Of a stretch of 64,000 bases of DNA, positions 60,343 through 64,000 are shown one piece after another. Where the stretch lies: contig JAVKBW010000097.1 of assembly GCA_040222995.1 (NCBI GenBank), positions 1 through 64,000 of the forward strand, in the 5' to 3' direction. The translations under genes were made by a program, and so were the position numbers. How positions within the stretch are numbered: the stretch's first letter is position 1; the number at the start of each line of letters is the position of its first letter. The notes below the pieces were generated by a model that saw only the letters and a list, made by a program, of their open reading frames with translations, did not search any database and was not told where the DNA came from. Source of the stretch: JAVKBW01 sp040222995. Lineage in GTDB: Bacteria; Pseudomonadota; Alphaproteobacteria; UBA8366; Aestuariispiraceae.

Positions 60343-63300
60343 ATGATTTCCGACGATCCCCTGGGCGACGATCCCCTGGCCTATGACGATGTTGCCATGC
60401 CGAACGCGCCGACCGGCGCGGCGCCGGCATATGCGCCGCCGGGCTGGCTCGACGGGCTGAACGAGGCGCAGCAGGAAGCGGTTCAATCGCTCGACGGTCC
60501 ACTGCTGGTGCTGGCCGGGGCAGGCACCGGCAAGACCCGGGTGCTGACCACACGGCTGGCGAACATCATCCATTGCGGAAAGGCGAAACCGTACCAGCTT
60601 CTCTGCGTTACCTTCACCAACAAGGCGGCGCGGGAAATGCGCGACCGGGTGTCGGCGCTCATCGGCTCGTCGCATGAAGGCCTGTGGCTCGGCACGTTTC
60701 ATGCGCTTGGCGTTCGCATCCTGCGCCGCCACGCCGAGCTGGTGGGGCTGAAATCAGGTTTTACCATCCTCGATACCGACGACCAGATCAGGCTGCTGAA
60801 GCAGATACTGGAAGTCGAGGGCATCGACGACAAACGCTGGCCGGCGCGGATGCTGATCCATGTCATCCAGCGCTGGAAGGATAAGGGCCTGACGCCGGAC
60901 CGGGTCAACGTCGCCGACGCGGGCGAGGTCGCCAACGGCAGGGCGATCGATATCTACCGCCAGTATCAGGAACGCCTGCTGACCCTCAACGCGGCCGATT
61001 TTGGCGATCTGCTGCTGCACAACCTGACGATTTTCACGCAGCACCCGGATATACTGAAACAGTATCAGAATCTGTTCCGTTATATCCTTGTCGACGAGTA
61101 TCAGGACACCAACGTGTCGCAATATCTGTGGCTGCGCCTGCTGGCGAAGGAACACAAGAACATCTGCTGCGTCGGCGATGACGACCAGTGCGTCGCCGAA
61201 GACACGCCGGTCGTCATGGCCGATAATACGGAACGACCGGTTCAGGATATTCGTCCGGGCGACAGCGTGGCGTCGAATTACGGCGGCGGTGCGGTCAGGC
61301 CCGCGCGCGTTCTTCGGGCGACCCGGCGGACGACCAACGAAAAACTGGTGCGGATCAGAACGGAAGCAGGCCGTGACATCGTCAGTACGGCGGAACACAC
61401 GCATTTTGCCGATATCGTGCATAGTGAAAGCCCGCAGAAATTCTATACCTACCTGATGGAAAAACGCGGCGTCGGGTTCCGGCTCGGCACGTCGCAAATA
61501 TACACGAAGTCACAGAAAAAACCTGTCATCGGGTTCCGTCAGCGATGCCTGCAGGAACATGCCGATGCCGTCTGGCTGCTGGACGCCTTTGACAGCGAGA
61601 ACGACGCCCGCGAACGCGAACACCGCCTCAGCCTGGAATACGGTATCACGACCTTTCCGTTTGTCGCCCGGAAGGGCGGCAGCTCCAAAGGGCTGGTGCA
61701 CGATCAGGCGCGGCTGGACCGGTTGCATGCCGATCTTGGGTCGGAAGACCGGGCGATGACCCTGTTGCAGGCCTATTCGCTCAACCGCGACCGGCCGCAT
61801 CACATTCCGCAATCCAGCCGGGGGCGGCGCAAGGTGCTGCACATCACCCTGAATGCCGAGAACAGGGGCGCAACGCCGATGCACGGCATCGCCATCAGCG
61901 GCAACGATCCGCAGGACCGGGAAGCTGTCAAAGCGCTCGGCCTCAATCCGAGGGTCTACAAACGCAATCCGGATAACTGGCGCTATGAATCCCTGTTCCG
62001 GGATTTTTCCCGTGTCGACGACCTTCGCCGGCAGTTGAGCGGCGTTTTCGATCTGACCGTTGCCTGCAAGGCGCGTCTGATGAAGGACCGGCGGGCATTG
62101 GCCATGTGCGCGGCGGCGGAAGTGCGCCCCGGTATGGTCATGGTCGGGCGGGACGGCGAACCCGATGTCGTGCTGGATGTTTCAACCGTCTCTGAATCCC
62201 GCCCGGTTTACGATCTGGATATCGAAGGTACACACAACTTCATCGCATCCGGTCTGGTGACGCATAATTCGATCTACGGCTGGCGCGGCGCGGAAGTCGG
62301 CAACATCCTGCGGTTCGAAAAGGATTTCCCGGGCGCGAAGGTGATCCGCCTGGAACGCAATTACCGGTCGACGCCGAACATTCTGGCCGCCGCTTCCGGG
62401 CTGATTGCCAAGAATGAGGGAAGACTCGGCAAAACCCTATGGACCGAAGACCGCGACGGCGAGCCGGTACGGGTGCGCGGGGTCTGGGACGGCGAGGAAG
62501 AGGCAAGGGAGATCGGCAACGAAATCGAATCCCTGCAATCGAAAAAGGTGCCGCTGGATGAAATCGCCATTCTGGTGCGCGCCGGTTTCCAGACCCGCGA
62601 ATTCGAGGAACGGCTGATCACCCTCGGCGTGCCCTACAAGGTGGTCGGCGGGGCGCGGTTCTACGAGCGCGAGGAAATTCGCGACGCCATCGCCTATCTG
62701 CGCGTCATCGCCCAGCCGGCCGACGATCTGGCGTTTGAACGCATCATCAACAAGCCGGCCCGCAAGATCGGCAAGGCGACCATTCAGGCGATCCACGGGC
62801 TGCAGCGCATCACCCGCGATCCGATGTTCTATGCCGCGAAACATCTGGTCTCGACGGAAGACCTGAAGCCGGCGGCGCGCACCGCTTTGGCGCGCATCAT
62901 GGACGATTTCGACCGCTGGCAGGGCATGGCCGCCGGGGTGTCGCATCTGGAACTGACCGAAACCGTGCTCGATGAAAGCGGCTATACCGCGATGTGGCAG
63001 GAATCGAAAAAGCCGGAAGCGCCGGGCAAGCTGGAAAACCTCAAGGAACTGCTGGTCGGGATGGAGGACTTCGAAACCCTGCCGGAATTCCTCGAACATA
63101 TTTCGCTGGTGATGGACAATGAAAGCCGGTCGGACGAACCGCAGCTCAGCATCATGACCCTGCACGGGGCCAAGGGGCTGGAATTCGATGTCGTGTTCCT
63201 GCCGGGCTGGGAGGAAGGCCTGTTCCCCAGCCAGCGCACGATGGATGAAAACGGCATGGCCGGGCTGGAGGAGGAACGCCGCCTCGCCTATGTCGGCCTG

Positions 63301-63825
63301 ACGCGCGCCCGCAAGCAGGCGTTCATTTCGTTTGCCGCCAACCGCCGCATTCATGGTCAGTGGACCAGCGCCATCCCGTCGCGGTTCGTGTCCGAACTGC
63401 CGCCCGACCAGATCGAGGAAGACAGCGACCGCGGCCTATACGCCGGTATCGGCGGCGGCAGGGCGGAAGACCGCGCGGCCTATGTGTCCGACGGGTTCGG
63501 CGGCGGGTTTTCGGATTCGCCTGGCCGGTTCACCGACGCCACACCGCGCCGCTTCGGCAGCCTTGAAACCTTCACCTCGGAAGACGGCGGGCCGGGCTGG
63601 AAACGCCTGCGCAACAAGGGGCCGGGCCGCACCGCGCCGCCGGTCATCGACGGCCAGGCCATCGCCACACACACGTCGAGTCACGATTTCGGCGAAGGTG
63701 AACGCTGTTTCCATCAGAAATTCGGGCCGGGCACCGTGATGGCGGTCGACGGCGACCACCTGACCATCGACTTCGACAAGGCCGGCACAAAGAAAGTCGT
63801 CGCCAGCTTCGTGCAGCGGGGCTGA
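60343..63825 (+). CDS. uvrD: UvrD/PcrA-type DNA helicase interrupted by an intein
   Basis: A 1160-residue precursor; without the 360-residue intein it is 800 residues, near normal for this superfamily 1A helicase used in repair. Motifs: Q motif GLNEAQQEAVQ, Walker A LAGAGTGKTRVL, Ia TFTNKAAREMRDR, II DEYQDTNVSQY, III CVGDDDQ joined after splicing to SIYGWRGAE, IV VIRLERNYRSTPNIL, V TLHGAKGLEFDVVFLPGWEEGLFPS, VI EEERRLAYVGLTRARKQ. A C-terminal basic domain ends in a beta-rich PcrA-like tail. The insertion site lies in motif III, so activity requires splicing. prmA follows 15 nt later. Confidence 0.95.
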   Translation: MISDDPLGDDPLAYDDVAMPNAPTGAAPAYAPPGWLDGLNEAQQEAVQSLDGPLLVLAGAGTGKTRVLTTRLANIIHCGKAKPYQLLCVTFTNKAAREMRDRVSALIGSSHEGLWLGTFHALGVRILRRHAELVGLKSGFTILDTDDQIRLLKQILEVEGIDDKRWPARMLIHVIQRWKDKGLTPDRVNVADAGEVANGRAIDIYRQYQERLLTLNAADFGDLLLHNLTIFTQHPDILKQYQNLFRYILVDEYQDTNVSQYLWLRLLAKEHKNICCVGDDDQCVAEDTPVVMADNTERPVQDIRPGDSVASNYGGGAVRPARVLRATRRTTNEKLVRIRTEAGRDIVSTAEHTHFADIVHSESPQKFYTYLMEKRGVGFRLGTSQIYTKSQKKPVIGFRQRCLQEHADAVWLLDAFDSENDAREREHRLSLEYGITTFPFVARKGGSSKGLVHDQARLDRLHADLGSEDRAMTLLQAYSLNRDRPHHIPQSSRGRRKVLHITLNAENRGATPMHGIAISGNDPQDREAVKALGLNPRVYKRNPDNWRYESLFRDFSRVDDLRRQLSGVFDLTVACKARLMKDRRALAMCAAAEVRPGMVMVGRDGEPDVVLDVSTVSESRPVYDLDIEGTHNFIASGLVTHNSIYGWRGAEVGNILRFEKDFPGAKVIRLERNYRSTPNILAAASGLIAKNEGRLGKTLWTEDRDGEPVRVRGVWDGEEEAREIGNEIESLQSKKVPLDEIAILVRAGFQTREFEERLITLGVPYKVVGGARFYEREEIRDAIAYLRVIAQPADDLAFERIINKPARKIGKATIQAIHGLQRITRDPMFYAAKHLVSTEDLKPAARTALARIMDDFDRWQGMAAGVSHLELTETVLDESGYTAMWQESKKPEAPGKLENLKELLVGMEDFETLPEFLEHISLVMDNESRSDEPQLSIMTLHGAKGLEFDVVFLPGWEEGLFPSQRTMDENGMAGLEEERRLAYVGLTRARKQAFISFAANRRIHGQWTSAIPSRFVSELPPDQIEEDSDRGLYAGIGGGRAEDRAAYVSDGFGGGFSDSPGRFTDATPRRFGSLETFTSEDGGPGWKRLRNKGPGRTAPPVIDGQAIATHTSSHDFGEGERCFHQKFGPGTVMAVDGDHLTIDFDKAGTKKVVASFVQRG
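61189..62268 (+). mobile_element. Intein in helicase motif III, 360 residues
   Basis: Residues 283-642 of the precursor. Seen: block A CVAEDTPVVMADNTERPVQDI starting with Cys1 directly after GDDDQ; block B with STAEHTHF (the T-x-x-H of splicing); block F RPVYDLDIEGTHNFIASG; block G LVTHN with the penultimate His and terminal Asn, then +1 Ser of SIYGW. All splicing residues are present. The central 200 residues have no LAGLIDADG motif; near the start lies a GIY-YIG-like stretch (see findings). Base composition matches the host gene, so it is not a very recent arrival. Confidence 0.92.
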
Positions 63826-63840
63826 GGTGAGACCGCCTGC

Positions 63841-64000
63841 ATGACCCTGCCCTTGTTCAAACTGGAACTGATCGTGCCGGATGCCGAAACGGCGGAGAGC
63901 TTTCTGCCGGCGCTCGATCCCTTCTGTTTCGCGGCTTCGGTTTATGAAGTTGACGGCGGTGACGCCTGGCGGCTGGAAGCCTATTGCAACGGCATGCCCG
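63841..64000 (+). CDS. prmA: Ribosomal protein L11 methyltransferase (partial, runs off the right edge)
   Basis: The first 53 codons are visible: MTLPLFKLELIVPDAETAES, then FLPALDPFCFAASVYEVDGGD and WRLEAYCNG. This matches the N-terminal substrate-recognition domain of PrmA, which methylates ribosomal protein L11. The SAM-binding domain lies outside the window. The ATG is 15 nt after the helicase stop, with TGAGGTGAG upstream. Confidence 0.8.
   Translation, partial: MTLPLFKLELIVPDAETAESFLPALDPFCFAASVYEVDGGDAWRLEAYCNGMP

Overview
The window is high-GC bacterial DNA with tightly packed genes and several 4-20 nt gene overlaps. The gene set points to an alphaproteobacterium of Rhodospirillales type: a three-subunit PntAA/PntAB/PntB transhydrogenase, a COQ9-family protein, a one-polypeptide indolepyruvate:ferredoxin oxidoreductase, MlaA/MlaC, purE-purK and a TRAP transporter. 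This placement is inference from gene content; no rRNA or tRNA gene was found.

Layout. 1-7.3 kb: homogentisate catabolism (fumarylacetoacetase, homogentisate dioxygenase, maleylacetoacetate isomerase) with a divergent MarR regulator and a palindromic operator, then a DctP-Q-M TRAP transporter and an enoyl-CoA hydratase. 7.3-10.9 kb: indolepyruvate:ferredoxin oxidoreductase. 11-19.2 kb: a sugar-nucleotide epimerase, a CHASE hybrid histidine kinase, an acyl-CoA synthetase, an ABC1 kinase, a REC-GGDEF protein and a free Hpt protein; the kinase, Hpt and REC-GGDEF could form one phosphorelay to c-di-GMP. 19.3-22.4 kb: pntAA-pntAB-pntB. 22.5-24.8 kb: two DUF1538 membrane proteins, a PII-like protein and a CBS-pair protein in one overlapping operon. 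24.9-32.3 kb: small housekeeping and metabolic genes (Pmp3/YqaE, VOC, rpsU, def, COQ9, alcohol dehydrogenase, PPK2, DMT exporter, class III aminotransferase).

32.3-39.7 kb holds the clearest accessory region. A 396-bp 3' fragment of purK (32287-32682) and the same stretch inside the intact purK (38645-39040) flank a 5.96-kb island. The island carries a GntR regulator, a Tat-exported orphan solute-binding protein, a metallophosphoesterase with a large extra C-terminal domain, and a Rieske oxygenase. The arrangement is what a single-crossover insertion at the purK 3' end would leave.

39.7-64 kb: purE, a degenerate GGDEF protein, mlaC/mlaA, a thioesterase, a diguanylate cyclase, a CLC channel and an AEC carrier separated by a 270-bp MITE-like element in a CTAG target, cytochrome b561 with a PepSY protein, a DUF1989 protein, an ArsR-ArsC fusion, a histidine kinase with a cysteine-containing partner, two ATP-grasp-type proteins with a CocE-like hydrolase, a LysR regulator, 5-formyl-THF cyclo-ligase, a nitronate monooxygenase-like enzyme, a UvrD/PcrA helicase interrupted by a 360-residue intein, and the start of prmA.

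Leucine codon use differs on the two sides of about 9.4 kb, inside the indolepyruvate oxidoreductase gene: CTC is common to the left and rare to the right. This suggests an old recombination boundary or an assembly join.
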